A stretch of 64,000 nucleotides of DNA. It comes from Lantana camara (lineage: Eukaryota > Streptophyta > Magnoliopsida > Lamiales > Verbenaceae). Positions 1 through 13,035 of the stretch are shown here, piece after piece (within the stretch, counting starts at the first letter, position 1; every line of letters begins with the position of its first letter). Made by a program: the position numbers and the translations under genes. Under the pieces are notes generated by a model. The model did not search any database. It was not told the DNA's origin and saw nothing but the letters and a program-made list of their open reading frames with translations. The DNA lies in contig CM074856.1 in NCBI GenBank assembly GCA_037501455.1, forward strand, positions 89,354,001 through 89,418,000, read 5' to 3'.

Positions 1-1225
1 AACATCAACTCGTACATTTCCATCACTCGAGAATCGAAATTCCTTGAACTCGATTCCATTGTTGCTCCATATCTTCCAATTCAGCAGCCCAACCCGACAA
101 TTCAGCTTGGATATGGAGAATAGACTCAATCCGACCGGACATAGAATCTTTAGTACTCTAATTTACCACGAGCTTGCAATCACCATATTAGTCGTTCTCT
201 TCACTTTCCCCATCCGACTTCTTTCTTAACCCAAAATCCAGAATATTTCAATTCTTGTAGATCCACATCCATTACCTCGTTATTCAATCCTTCCCATTTG
301 GTATTTCCATAAGCCCAAAATCAGTCAATTTCTTAATTTTCCAAGTTGATCCTAATCCTATCCCAAGGCCCCGAAGGATCTCGACTCCTCCTGAACTTAG
401 TTCCTAAAATTCTGCCTCGACCCGAATCGCTGAGTTACCTTTTTCGCCCACTTTGATTTTAGTTCCAGCAAGTAGAAGATCCTTAATTCAATTACAAATC
501 TAAACGTTGAGTTATTATCTTCACCTCTTCCTTACATTGAATAAATATCCCGAACCCGGTTGATCCGCCTCTTTTATAATGTAACCTATGTGTCTATCTT
601 GCAATTTGTAGGCATCACCTTCCTTAATTTTCCCTAACCTCACTAGATCTTGTAAGTTACTCCAACCGTGGATCCTTCTATTCTGCATCTTATCACTTGT
701 CTTAAAACCTAATTAGAAAAATCCATGTCTCTTGAATTCTTGTATGAAGTTCCCCGGTGCATTCCTCATAACTTTAAGGATATATAAGGGAGCTTGCGAT
801 AGGTGTAGGTTGTCGTAGAAATTGGTCGTGGTTTGATATCATCTTTACAACCTATAAGTCACTAATCAATTCAAAGCTAAATGCATGCAGTTAATGCATG
901 CTCATGTCATATAGTTAACACCACAACCACAAATTTGATGCAAATACAACAAATAATTCAACAAAATCAAAAATAAAACATGTTGGACATATATATATCT
1001 TCAAATAATGTAAAGTCAATTAACCGACAATTTATGGACAAAATCGATACAATGCTCAAGTTATCAAGTAATTCAGGTAATTTCAAGGATTCAAGTAATC
1101 AGATAATTTCAAATAAATGCAAGACCCTCAAGTTGTCAATTAGTTCCTATGTCGTACGACTTAGACATGACACGACACGACACGAGAACCTCGGTTTTGC
1201 AATCGGGCTCTGATACCACTTAAGA
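1..1225 (-). mobile_element. Element A, PBS-proximal internal region (partial, unit 0)
   Basis: This is the end of an A-family internal region, cut by the window edge. It matches 15012-16235 and 21447-22671 almost base for base. The sense strand is minus, because the primer site and the LTR lie to its right. No long open frame is present, and the short ORFs recur only because the copies are nearly identical. It ends at the LTR start at 1226. It is the first visible member of the tandem LTR-internal array. Confidence 0.8.
1207..1218 (-). other. Primer binding site, element A (unit 0)
   Basis: On the minus strand the sequence reads TGGTATCAGAGC, the usual complement of the 3' end of plant initiator methionine tRNA. 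It lies 7 nt from the LTR end, the same spacing as in B and C. It orients the element and fixes the inner LTR edge. Confidence 0.85.
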
Positions 1226-2015
1226 TGTAGCACCCGGAACGCCGAGATGCCACACCCCCGCACTATAGCTCAGTCCACATACGAAATGGATGATCCGTAC
1301 ATTAACCAAGACTATAGCGAACGGGTGACAATGCAAGAAATAATCTAGCTAGGCGGGACTAGACCCCAATTCAATTAAATCCAATACATGAAAATTTGAA
1401 AGCGGAAGTAAAAACACTAACATTTCAATATCATATACCAAATATCCAAAAGCTCATCCTATTCTAGCTCATATATCAATACATTATCATCTCCAACATA
1501 TTATACATGCATAAGTCTCCAGAACTAACAGGAACCCTAACATGATAAAGCCGGAAATACCAAGAACATGAAAATACGATGCTAGACTCAGCTGAATAAA
1601 AGACACAACTCGGACTCCCGCCTAGCACACGACCGTGAGTACCTGAAAAGTGAGGGTGTCAGTCTACCGAAGACTGAGTGAGGGGTTTAGATAAATATAA
1701 GCGCAATTACCATGCAAGCTATAATCTCGGGTAAGTATTCATAAAAGAAACAATATAAGTTCAAATATTAAAGTAGGACTCGCCCGAGATTAGAACTAAT
1801 CAATTTAATAATTCAATCATGATCGATTCAATACGTGGCCCGGCGAGTGAGGGCAATTCTCCAACCTTTAACCAAAAGTGTACAATCATTCAGTTTTTAA
1901 GTGATTAGGTGGTCAAACAATCAATATACAGTGCAGTAGTGCAGTAGTGTACTCAATCAATACAATCAGTAGTGCAATCAATACAATAGACCGAGGACAG
2001 CCCGTGGTGCCAGAC
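1226..2015 (-). mobile_element. LTR A1, left segment (interrupted by element B)
   Basis: The LTR starts TGTAGCACCCGG on the plus strand, which is the LTR 3' end in sense. It matches LTR A2 from 16236. It is interrupted at 2015 by element B and resumes at 10555. Without B and its target duplication the LTR is about 3096 bp. It carries the conserved CTAGGCGGGA / TCCCGCCTAG inverted pair near its left end. Confidence 0.85.
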
Positions 2016-4640
2016 TGTAGCACCCCGGACACGTGGAGGTACCACACCCCCGCACTATAGGCCGATCCACATACGAAATGGACAATCCGTACATGAACTA
2101 ACCTATAGCGAATGGGTGACAAAGAAAAGAAAAGACGAGCTAGGCGGGACTAAACCCCAAAGCAATACAAAACCAATGCACAACATTTAAAAGCGGAAGC
2201 ATTAATTCATATAATTACATATAGGTACCATATTTATCAGATAGATACCTATAGATACCAAACTAATTATCAATACATTATCGTCTCTTATACATGATCA
2301 AGTATTTCAAATATGATAACAATAGACATGACATGAGAAGTAGTATAATATATACATGATGGTGCCCTGCTAGACTCGTGACAATGCAAGACTGGACCCG
2401 ACTCCCGCCTAGCACGACCGGCTCTCAAGTACCTGAAAAGTGAAGTATCAGTCTACCGAAGACTGAGTGAGGGGCATAAATATATATATAGCGCAATCAC
2501 ATGCAAGTTATAACCTCGGGTAAGGTTTTTATAATTAAAGTAATATAAGTTCACAATAACATAAACTCGCCCGAGATTACAACTACCAGTATTAATTACT
2601 TGTTCGTTTTCATGCAATCAATCAATACATGGCCCCGGCGAGTAAGGACGGTCTCCAACCGATCTCCCAATGAACATGAACATGTTTGCTTGTTTAATAG
2701 TTAATAGGCGATCATGCAATTCACTTATCGTGCAATCGTGCGGTAGTGTGCTCATATAACACGTTCATGAAATGACAATCATGCAATAACCCGAGGCGCA
2801 TCCGTGGTGCCGGACTCGTCCCCAGTCTCCTTTTCCCTCCGGTTTGATGAAGGGATTGCAAGGCCCCAACATCCAATCTCATTGAGCAGAGGGTACATGA
2901 ATCCCTAAGCCCGAAGCTCCTTCCTCCACTAATCTCCTAGTGGATTCAGGGGTGACCCCTAGTGTGGTGAGGATAGCGCCAGAGTTACCCGTCAGCCCTT
3001 GCTTTCCCGGTTGGCTCTAGTCACTACCCTCGGGCCCAAACGTAACCGTCATGCTACTCGCCTAAACATGCATGAAATAATACCTGACTTGCTTGCTTAC
3101 TTGAACCTGGCTTGAAATGATCAATGATTTATAGAAAATATAACCGTAAATACTATTTTGGCCAAAATATCACATAAGGGGTATACGGGTCCTATGTAAC
3201 TAACAATGAAACCTCACCTATACCGACAAAGGCAAGTAGGCACGGCCTACGGGGCTTGCTCCTCGTCCCTACCCTCGTGACCTGTGCAAACACGACACTT
3301 ATACATGAGACATGACCTAAAATGCCCAAAAAGTGACGAACGGCGAAAATGTATCGAGATGACCACGAAAATGCAATGTGGTATGATAACATGTTGTTTC
3401 ACATCATATTAGCACATATTACAGCAATTCGGGGTCAAAGAAGTCATTGGATCGAGGGGCTAAAAATGTAATTTTATGCAGAATATTTTGTTCTGCATTC
3501 CAGGTGGGAACGGCCGTTCCGGGTTCCCTTTGTAAATGGGAACGGTCGTTCCCATAACCCCCAAAAGCGCGCCAACGATTTCCACATTTAAAATGCGCTG
3601 AAGCTGGGAACGGCCCTTCCGGCACCAGGCCAAAATGGGAACGGCCGTTCCCATGCTCGGCCAGCTTGTTTTAGTTTAAAAGAGGGGAACGCCCGTTCCC
3701 ACAATGCCTTGAGGCTGGGAACGGTCGTTCCCAGTTTCTGCAGAATTGAAGAACAGAGCAGAACAGGGCATGGCTACGGGAAAGATCACCAAAGCAACCA
3801 TAATTCCATTTTCAATCCACCAAGTCATGATTTTCTGGAAATATGATGTATACACATTCCACAAGCAATAATACTCCATTTAAACACCTAAAACATGGAA
3901 AATCACCAAGAATCAAGGTCCCAAGTTCATGATCATACTTGCTCATTCATGCCAAATATTTGAGAATCTCATGAATTAATCATGCCATACCTCAAGATAT
4001 AATCATATAATCATGCTTCCAACTTTAATTAACTCATCTAACATATAATTCCCAAACCCTAGCTCAATCAAATATGCTCAAGAATCAAGAGTTCATGCAC
4101 AACCAACCTTGAGTGAAAGAAATGGATGAAGAAGATGATGATGGATGATTTGAAGCTTAAAAGCTTGGAATTTCTTGAGCAAACTTGATGGTGATGATAA
4201 AATCTCTTCTTCCCTTTTCTCCTTGAAGAACCGAGCAAACAAGGAGCAAATATGTTGGTGATTTTTGGGATGAAAAATGATTGAAAAAGCTTGGGGAAGC
4301 TATGTACGTGAATCACCATCCTTGATTTGAGTGAAATGTATAAATTGTACTTTAGTCCCTCAAATCTTTAAGTCGTGCAACTAAGGATGGAAAGCTTTGG
4401 GAATTGATCAATTGAGTCCTTGAAAATGTTATGCAATTTGGTCCCTAAATTTAAAAGAATGAACATATGGAGCCAAGTTGACAATTAAATCATTTTCGGT
4501 ACTTATCTCATGAAATAAACATTTTCAAGTTATGAGATAAATTATGAGTTTAGTATAAATTTCATGAAAGTATTATAAATTTTAATTTATAAAATTATTT
4601 TGGACATAAGATATTAATAAATAAAAACCGGGGCGTTACA
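2016..4640 (-). repeat. Element B 3' LTR
   Basis: In sense it starts TGTAACGCCCCGG at 4640 and ends TGCTACA at 2016. It contains, in sense order, a CATC-rich stretch ending CAAG/GT at 4108/4107, a palindrome array near 3505-3740, an acceptor-like TTTGCACAG at 3282, a CTCAGTCTTCGGTAGACTGA hairpin and the CTAGGCGGGA inverted pair (2403-2412 with 2140-2149). The LTR is unusually long for a plant element without an internal coding load. Confidence 0.92.
3505..3740. repeat. Palindrome array in LTR B (GGGAACGGCCGTTCCC)
   Basis: Five to six copies of a 16-bp dyad, GGGAACGGCCGTTCCC and variants (centre GGTC, GCCC or a broken arm), are spread over about 230 bp. The same array is in the other LTR at about 9415-9650. 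Spacing between copies is irregular and the sequence between them is not repeated. It lies about 0.9-1.1 kb from the sense start of the LTR, the same place as the arrays in A, C and D. Confidence 0.85.
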
Positions 4641-4656
4641 ACTCTCCCCCCCTTAA
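4641..4656 (-). other. Polypurine tract, element B
   Basis: On the minus strand this is TTAAGGGGGGGGAGAGT directly before the LTR start TGTAACG. It is the expected plus-strand primer site and confirms minus orientation. Confidence 0.88.
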
Positions 4657-4659
4657 AAA

Positions 4660-4839
4660 GGACCTGGTCCCCTGGTCCACTGTCAAGTTTTAAAACAATG
4701 CACAATTTATAAGAGAACCCCGTCTCTTGAACAAGAATGAAAGAACCCCGTCTTTCACAAGAAGTGAGAAACCCCGTTTCTCAGCAAGGAGTGAGAGAGC
4801 CCCGTCTCTCACAGAAAAGGAGAGAGCCCCGTCTCTCAC
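4660..4839 (-). other. PPT-proximal hairpin module, element B
   Basis: At 4660-4678 there is a GGACC...GGTCC hairpin. Five short inverted repeats follow at about 4711-4728, 4738-4757, 4765-4783, 4791-4812 and 4819-4838. Each has CCCC (plus strand; GGGG in the RNA) in the loop. The stems differ between copies but stay paired: AAGAGA/TCTCTT, TGAAAGA/TCTTTCA, TGAGAAA/TTTCTCA, GTGAGAGA/TCTCTCAC. Such compensatory change points to RNA structure. The same module precedes the PPT in A, C and D. Confidence 0.8.
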
Positions 4840-5145
4840 ATGCACTGAAGTAGTTCAAGGAGTAAATGGTGAAAATAATTGACATGAATGTTGCATAGAC
4901 AATTAGAATCATATAGACAATTAAACCATTCAATCACATACTTATCACTCATACATAATTAGTTTGCATTGCACAAGACATTAGGTACAATAATAATAAG
5001 ATCAGTGATGCGCATGGTATGCATGGTTAAGTGTACCGTGCACCGTTGGTTGTATCGTACATATAATTGGTACCTTCTTCTTCCCGGACCCGATTTACAT
5101 TTACATTTTGCACTCCCCTCTCATGAACACCTTCCCGTGCTTGCT

Positions 5146-5814
5146 CTAGTAATCGTCCACCCCCGGTCGATTTCCTCGTAGCCTTGAGCAAGTGTCTATG
5201 TGGTGCTCGTCACTCCCGCAGTAGAGACATAATCCCAACCGTTTCCTACAGCCGTCATAGGTGTGGTTATCACGTCCACAATAACTGCAAAGAAGTTTCC
5301 CGGAAGATGTTGCTGAAGCTGGGTTACGCGACGTTCCCGAACTCGATCCAAGTGGTTGCTTCTTTTTCTTGTGAGACCTTTCCTGAGGTGCCGGGGTATG
5401 ATAAGAGATAGGCCGTTTTCCTTTGCTAGAACGCTGTCCCGACTTTGAACCTGAAGCCTGCCTGGGGTGAGGATTAGACCTTCTGGCCTCCAACGAGGTG
5501 GTGCCTCGGACCTGTTCTAGGGAGTCACTCGGAGTTAGTTCCCACACTCTTTTGATTTTCTTGAGCTGTGATCCGGTGGAATCCTTGTTTCCTTCAAAGG
5601 ATCTTGAAGATGGTTGATTCTGAAATTCCCTAAATACCATAGAAATTTGGCCCGGCGGTGACGATAAGACCCGCGACCCGGAGGCAACATACTCCTCTAT
5701 CTTCTGATCCACTAAACGCACCAAGGACTCGAAGAATTCCTGAGGCTGAACCGGAGGGGGTAAATACGGAGAAACGCTAGGCACTCGTTCCTTATAAGGG
5801 CGATCTTGAGACAT
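5146..5814 (-). CDS. Nucleocapsid-like gag protein of element B (two CCHC zinc knuckles)
   Basis: About 222 residues. I chose the ATG at 5814 because it lies one base after a splice-acceptor-like CAG and aligns with the start of the element C protein. Going further upstream would need a TTG start. Residues about 22-46 hold an amphipathic stretch (PQEFFESLVRLVDQKIEEYV). A basic Ser/Lys-rich linker with a KKKK cluster follows. Two knuckles of form C-x2-C-x4-H-x4-C lie at about residues 176-189 and 196-209. The paired knuckles and linker resemble the C-terminal part of chromovirus gag (family knowledge). The capsid (retrotrans_gag) region is missing, so the likely role is RNA binding, not shell formation (inference). 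Relative to C, the tail is frameshifted and stops about 25 codons early, although downstream DNA still matches C. Confidence 0.75.
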   Translation of the reverse strand: MSQDRPYKERVPSVSPYLPPPVQPQEFFESLVRLVDQKIEEYVASGSRVLSSPPGQISMVFREFQNQPSSRSFEGNKDSTGSQLKKIKRVWELTPSDSLEQVRGTTSLEARRSNPHPRQASGSKSGQRSSKGKRPISYHTPAPQERSHKKKKQPLGSSSGTSRNPASATSSGKLLCSYCGRDNHTYDGCRKRLGLCLYCGSDEHHIDTCSRLRGNRPGVDDY

Positions 5815-7905
5815 CCTGTTAATCAAGACACTGAATATGCATGTTGAATTAATATGCCGATGCTCGTTACACCCTCAGAAATAATAATTCAGCACATGGG
5901 AGCAATTAAGTTCAATCAGGGAATCACATATATGTAAAGAAATTTAAAATTAAAGTAGCGTATGATGCACGTGCTTATGTATGCATTGAACCTGTCACCG
6001 GAGTAATGGAAAAATTTATCTCGACATGAAATTCCTTGTTTGTTGAATCCTAAGCTTGTCTTGAACTTGGTAATCATTTCTTGTTTTCCCACGGTCATCT
6101 ATTCCTCAAATTTATCTAACCTTCACTTGAACATTCCCACGGCTCAGTATTATGATTTCTGAAACCCGAAGTCTTTTATACTCACAGAGTTAACATCTAG
6201 CTTATCCTTTAATAGCTGCTCCCCAATTGTTGCCTGAATCCTCTTCGTAGCTGTCACTTTGATCCAACTCCCTTGTTTACTCTTTAAGAGTTTGAATAAT
6301 TGAATGAATTCCCTTTTCCGTTGTTTGCACTCGATCACCCAACCTTTACCTAGCAATTCGGGGCCTTTCCTTACTGTCTTCATTTATTACTTCATGTTCT
6401 TTAACGCAATCTCACCACACGACAATTCAGCTTGGATCTGGATATGCCCACTACTGAAATCTTTAACATGGTTGTCTTTCGATTTCATATTCACTGGAGT
6501 GTTGAGCTTCCTTTGTCCCTTCCTTAATTGAAATCCCAAAATTGTCTTTGCGTTAACTGGGGTAACTATATGATCCCTAAACCAGAACTCTTGAATTCCA
6601 TTTCTGTTCCACTTATGGAATTAATTCCTTGACTCCTCTCGAACCAAAAGTCTCCAGTTATTCTTCCAATTCACCAAGTTGCCACCGTGACTGAAACCCT
6701 TCAAGTCTACTCTTTCGATTTGAATCGGTTATAGAACTCGTCTTCTTACTTACTTACTTGTGAGCATATGATTGCCCTCCAGAATTCTTTGTCATCCAAT
6801 GTCATTTTCATTTATTGCTCCAAGTCTCCCAATTCACTTTCTTGCACGACCTATCCAAATTGAGTCCGGAAAATAAATTCATTCCACCCGGTTATAGAGT
6901 CCTATGAGCTTTACCTTTCGTGAATCCAAATCTACCAGCTCGATTGAAATGATCTTCCTCTCCTACTTGAATTTGCTTCCCAATTAACCAAGTCTCCATT
7001 TAACAACACCTGAATCTTGAGTAATTAGTACCCCAATTTCCTTTACCTTATTCTCGGATGAAATAGACTTCCTAACCCGGTAGACGCGTCATCTTCGATA
7101 GCCCAAATTTCCTTCAGTGAATTCTTTTATTCCGGATCTCATCCTTTGAATCATAACTTAATAAACTTGTCTTCGCCCTTCTCATATTTGATCCTTAGTC
7201 TAAAATTCCCCGGAGTAGCATTTTCTGTGAATTGTTGATCCACGGTGGTAGTCCCGAGATTTGAATGCTTCGACTTGTTGCTCCATATCTTCCAATTCAA
7301 CCACATCCTAGTTGATAATCTTTAGAGCCACTACCCCGAGAATATCTCTTTCTTGTTTTAGAACTTCCTGATTTAAGCCTCAACTGGCACACCCTTCTCG
7401 AATTCTGTGGTAGCCCAAAAATTATCGAGCAGCTGGCCGTGGTTTGATATTCTTTCTACAACCTGTAACTCACAACTTGCTTTGCAAATAAATGCATGTG
7501 GGTGAAGCGTGTTCATGTCACGTAATTGTCACATAATTAATACCAGCAAGAATTTAATATATAATGCAACAATTAATTTACCAATGCTTGGAATATAACA
7601 CGTCGAGCAAATAATTGATGCTGATAACAAGAATTTAATATAAATTGAAGCAAGTATTTCATCAATATTTAAAATAAACACGTTGGTCACATAGATTTCC
7701 AAACAATTCAAGATCACTCAATGGCACTTAATAGCATGAATTAATACAAAGTCCAAGCTATCAAGTATTTCAAGTAATTCAAAGAATCCAAGTAGCCAAG
7801 AAATTTTCAAATAAAATGCAAGACTCTCAGATTATCAAGTAATTCCTATGCCGTACGACCTAGACTCGACACGACACGACACTAGAACCTCGGTTTTGCA
7901 ACCGG
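5815..7905 (-). mobile_element. Element B non-coding leader (PBS to gag)
   Basis: About 2.1 kb lies between the primer site and the gag start. No long ORF is present. Parts match the leader of element A. It reaches the gag ATG through a sense-strand TTGATTAACAG, a good 3' splice-site match. It may be removed as an intron or act as a cis-acting leader. I see no remnant of a capsid coding region. Confidence 0.6.
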
Positions 7906-7917
7906 GCTCTGATACCA
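7906..7917 (-). other. Primer binding site, element B
   Basis: On the minus strand this is TGGTATCAGAGC, 7 nt from the LTR edge at 7925. It is the initiator-Met-tRNA type. Confidence 0.88.
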
Positions 7918-7924
7918 CCTCAGA

Positions 7925-10549
7925 TGTAGCACCCCGGACACGTGGAGGTACCACACCCCCGCACTATAGGCCGATCCACATACGAAATGGACAATCCGTA
8001 CATGAACTAACCTATAGCGAACGGGTGACAAAGAAAAGAAAAGACGAGCTAGGCGGGACTAAACCCCAAAGCAATACAAAACCAATGCACAACATTTAAA
8101 AGCGGAAGCATTAATTCATATAATTACATATAGGTACCATATTTATCAGATAGATACCTATAGATACCAAACTAATTATCAATACATTATCGTCTCTTAT
8201 ACATGATCAAGTATTTCAAATATGATAACAATAGACATGACATGAGAAGTAGTATAATATATACATGATGGTGCCCTGCTAGACTCGTGACAATGCAAGA
8301 CTGGACTCGACTCCCGCCTAACACGACCGGCTCTCAAGTACCTGAAAAGTGAAGTATCAGTCTACCGAAGACTGAGTGAGGGGCATAAATATATATATAG
8401 CGCAATCACATGCAAGTTATAACCTCGGGTAAGGTTTTTATAATTAAAGTAATATAAGTTCACAATAACATAAACTCGCCCGAGATTACAACTACCAGTA
8501 TTAATTACTTGTTCGTTTTCATGCAATCAATCAATACATGGCCCCGGCGAGTAAGGGCGGTCTCCAACCGATCTCCTAATGAACATGAACATGCTTGCTT
8601 GTTTAATAGTTAATAGGCGATCATGCAATTCACTTATCGTGCAATCGTGCGGTAGTGTGCTCATATAACACGTTCATGAAATGACAATCATGCAATAACC
8701 CGAGGCGCATCCGTGGTGCCGGACTCGTCCCCAGTCTCCTTTTCCCTCCGGTTTGATGAAGGGATTGCAAGGCCCCAACATCCAATCTCATTGAGCAGAG
8801 GGTACATGAATCCCTAAGCCCGGAGCTCCTTCCTCCACTAATCTCCTAGTGGATTCAGGGGTGACCCCTAGTGTGGTGAGGATAGCGCCAGAGTTACCCG
8901 TCAGCCCTTGCTTTCCCGGTTGGCTCTAGTCACTACCCTCGGGCCCAAACGTAACCGTCATGCTACTCGCCTAAACATGCATGAAATAATACCTGACTTG
9001 CTTGCTTACTTGAACCTGGCTTGAAATGATCAATGATTTATAGAAAATGTAACCGTAAATACTATTTTGGCCAAAATATCACATAAGGGGTATACGGGTT
9101 CTATGTAACTAACAATGAAACCTCACCTATACCGACAAAGGCAAGTAGGCACGGCCTACGGGGCTTGCTCCTCGTCCCTACCCTCGTGACCTGTGCAAAC
9201 ACGACACTTATACATGAGACATGACCTAAAATGCCCAAAAAGTGACGAACGGCGAAAATGTATCGAGATGACCACGAAAATGCAATGTGGTATGATAACA
9301 TGTTGTTTCACATCATATTAGCACATATTACAGCAATTCGGGGTCAAAGAAGTCGTTGGATCGAGGGGCTAAAAATGTAATTTTATGCAGAATATTTTGT
9401 TCTGCATTCCAGGTGGGAACGGCCGTTCCGGGTTCCCTTTGTAAATGGGAACGGTCGTTCCCATAACCCCCAAAAGCGCGCCAACGATTTCCACATTTAA
9501 AATGCGCTGAAGCTGGGAACGGCCCTTCCGGCACCAGGCCAAAATGGGAACGGCCGTTCCCATGCTCGGCCAGCTTGTTTTAGTTTAAAAGAGGGGAACG
9601 CCCGTTCCCACAATGCCTTGAGGCTGGGAACGGTCGTTCCCAGTTTCTGCAGAATTGAAGAACAGAGCAGAACAGGGCATGGCTACGGGAAAGATCACCA
9701 AAGCAACCATAATTCCATTTTCAATCCACCAAGTCATGATTTTCTGGAAATATGATGTATACACATTCCACAAGCAATAATACTCCATTTAAACACCTAA
9801 AACATGGAAAATCACCAAGAATCAAGGTCCCATGTTCATGATCATACTTGCTCATTCATGCCAAATATTTGAGAATCTCATGAATTAATCATGCCATACC
9901 TCAAGATATAATCATATAATCATGCTTCCAACTTTAATTAACTCATCTAACATATAATTCCCAAACCCTAGCTCAATCAAATATGCTCAAGAATCAAGAG
10001 TTCATGCACAACCAACCTTGAGTGAAAGAAATGGATGAAGAAGATGATGATGGATGATTTGAAGCTTAAAAGCTTGGAATTTCTTGAGCAAACTTGATGG
10101 TGATGATAAAATCTCTTCTTCCCTTTTCTCCTTGAAGAACCGAGCAAACAAGGAGCAAATATGTTGGTGATTTTTGGGATGAAGAATGATTGAAAAAGCT
10201 TGGGGAAGCTATGTACGTGAATCACCATCCTTGATTTGAGTGAAATGTATAAATTGCACTTTAGTCCCTCAAATCTTTAAGTCGTGCAACTAAGGATGGA
10301 AAGCTTTGGGAATTGATCAATTGAGTCCTTGAAAATGTTATGCAATTTGGTCCCTAAATTTAAAAGAATGAACATATGGAGCCAAGTTGACAATTAAATC
10401 ATTTTCGGTACTTATCTCATGAAATAAACATTTTCAAGTTATGAGATAAATTATGAGTTTAGTATAAATTTCATGAAAGTATTATAAATTTTAATTTATA
10501 AAATTATTTTGGACATAAGATATTAATAAATAAAAATCGGGGCGTTACA
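7925..10549 (-). repeat. Element B 5' LTR
   Basis: Same length as the 3' LTR and nearly identical to it. It carries the same palindrome array (about 9415-9650), donor and acceptor-like sites and inverted pair. As the 5' LTR of a minus-strand element it would drive transcription leftwards. Confidence 0.92.
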
Positions 10550-10554
10550 CGGAC

Positions 10555-12860
10555 TTTTCCCCAGTCTCCTTCTCCCTCCAATGATGGGAAGGTAGCGAGC
10601 CTTCAACCATCCACGACATGGTGTACGTCGGGAACATGACTCCCACGCATGGGATTTCTTCCTCCACCAAACCTCCTAGTGGATTCAGAGGTGATCCCAC
10701 AAGGTGAGGATAGTGCAAGAGTTACCCGTCAGCCCCTGCTTTCCCGGTTGGCTCAATACACTACCCACGGGGCCCAAAGTGAACATGCTTTACTCGCCAA
10801 AACAACCAATCAATCAATCAATCCGTTCTTTCCATGAATTCCGTTGTAAATCAATAAAATTTGAAAACTATAAATAAATATATACTTTTGGCCGAAAACA
10901 ACACATAGTGTGGTAAGGGTTCTAAGTATCTAGAATTAAACCTCATCTGACGAGCGACGGGACAAGACAAGGGTACAAGAAGGTGCCCAAATGATCTATG
11001 ATCTCCGCCCTGGAGAAAAACTGGACAAGAAAGGGAACAGTGGAAACCCGTGAGACGAGACTCAATATGAGACCAAGTATGACGCACGGCCATGCTCATG
11101 TAAATAAATAAAACAAGTAATCAAGTGACACTTAGCATAGATGAAAATCAATTAACACCTAAGAGGTGAAATTAATATCAAGAAAAATCATGTATTCATA
11201 TTATTCGATTATTTCAAGTTCAATTCATGTAAGGCATGGAGTCACACAATCACGTTTGAGCAATTAAGTACCAAGAAGTGTCAAGTAGGAGCATATTTAT
11301 CAATTAATCAAGTATATATATCATATAATTCACATATGGGAGCCAAGAGAGTGAAAGGAATGCAATAAGAAAGGTTTTGGTGATGTTTGGCAAAAACGGA
11401 CAATTTTAGGAAACACACATGATGTAGGAAAACTGAAATATCTTTACTTCTAGAACTGGGAATGAAGTTTTGTTTGTTTGGAATGAAACTAGACACAAAT
11501 ACCTTTCTGATGATATATGGCCCTTTCTCTAGTTCAAAACGAGGAGAAAATGGCATAAGCTTGAAGTTAGGCGAGTGCAGTTTGTTGGGAAAGTAGCGAC
11601 ACCTAAAAGAATTGAATATATTTCACAAAATAGAAACGATATTGAGGTGATTCTAATTGGAGAGTGTTCTAGACTTCAAGAGGTTGCCAACGGCTTAAAA
11701 ATCAGGTCAATCGGAGTTTGGATAAGGGGGTACCCGGCCTGGTAAATTTGAAGGGAAAAATTCCCCGACAAGGTAAAGTGGTCCAGAAGCTTTTCGGGAC
11801 AAAAGTACCCGCCCAGGTACTTTTTATGCACAAGAAGTCCCCGCCCGGGCACCCTTCCAGGGCTGGAAAAAGGGGCCAAACAGGGGGTTCACGGAAAAAT
11901 GGCTCCCAAGCCATTTAAACACCAAATCAACATTAGAAATCAACTCCAAACTAATATATAACATGTATGTGAACATATATATCAATTAAGAAACATTTAA
12001 TCCATGGAAACATGTATAGATCATCAAGAAATCATCAACTAAACCCTATATATATATATCATGACATCCAAGTCTCAAATTATTCATGAATTCATGCAAG
12101 CTTTCAAGATTAATGATCCTAAGCATGCTTCTAATCACTTATACACAAGAAATCATCAAATAACCCTAATCATATAATCATCAAGGAATTCAAACAACTT
12201 CATGTTATACCTTGAAATGAAAGAAGAATGGAAGGAAATGGTGGTATGATGATGATGCTTCAACTTGAATGCTAACTCCTTGAATTCTAGCTTGAAATTT
12301 GATGAAACCCTCATTTCTCTTCTCTTGGTGTAAAAACCGATTCTTAGTGTGTGTGTGTGTGTGTAGTTCTTGTATTAAATGTAATGTATGAGATTGTGGA
12401 AGAAGAGATACATATATGATATATTATATCTCCCACTAGCCTACACTAATCTCCATTAATTGCACTTAAGTCCCTAAGTTATTTAAATGAATGAAATCAA
12501 GCTTCAATCCATGATATATGAGCAATTAACTTCAATTCGTGTTATGCAATTTAGTCCATATAATTAGGAAGTGATCAAGTAAAGTCATGTAGAAGCATTT
12601 AATCACTAATCAATTAATTCACATATTTTCCACGTTAGTGACAATTCATACAAATGCATGAAAGTATATAATGCATATACTATCATGAAAGTAATTCTCA
12701 AGTTAGGGAAGATGATCAATTAAAGAAAATTAATCAAATAAGACATGTTCGATAATTATTTCACATAAATTCTCACGTTAACGATAATTTCATGGAAATA
12801 ATTAGTAATATAATATCACATAATATCATGTAATGTATAATTGAAAATTGGGGTGTTACA
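10555..12860 (-). mobile_element. LTR A1, right segment
   Basis: Continuation of the A1 LTR after element B, matching 17026-19293. In sense it starts TGTAACACCCC at 12860. It contains the family A palindrome array at about 11728-11870, a CAAG/GT donor-like site at 12211/12210, an acceptor-like TCTTGTCCAG ending at 11021, and a (TG)n run near 12347-12364. It has about 38 bp, next to the palindromes, that are absent from LTR A2. Confidence 0.85.
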
Positions 12861-12929
12861 ACTCTCTCCCCCTTAAGAGGACCTGGTCCCCAGGTCCATA
12901 CTCAAGTTCTAAGTCTTTAAAGCAAGCGG

Positions 12930-13035
12930 TGAGAGAGCCCCGTCTCTCAAACAAGCAACGAGAGCACCCCATCTCTCAAACAAACAATGAGAGAACCCCG
13001 TCTTTCAACAAGCAATGAGAGAACCCCGTATCCCA
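12930..13035 (-). other. PPT-proximal hairpin array, element A unit 1
   Basis: Four repeats of about 30 bp, each a short dyad such as TGAGAGAGCCCCGTCTCTCA with CCCC (GGGG in the RNA) in the loop. The last copy is degraded (GTATCCC). Unit 2 has the same array at 19363-19467 with an intact last copy. Confidence 0.75.

Larger units (their letters stand above)
2016..10549 (-). mobile_element. Element B: complete gag-only long-LTR retrotransposon
   Basis: Two direct LTRs of equal length (2016-4640 and 7925-10549, 2625 bp each) flank a 3.28-kb internal region. The internal region holds a PPT, hairpin array, nucleocapsid-like ORF and primer site, all on the minus strand. The target duplication is CGGAC on the right (10550-10554) and CAGAC on the left (2011-2015). 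The empty site is visible in LTR A2 at 17021-17025. By eye I count only about a dozen substitutions between the LTRs, so insertion is recent. There is no protease, RT, RNase H or integrase, so it is non-autonomous, of the LARD or TR-GAG kind. The enzyme donor is not in the window. Confidence 0.92.
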
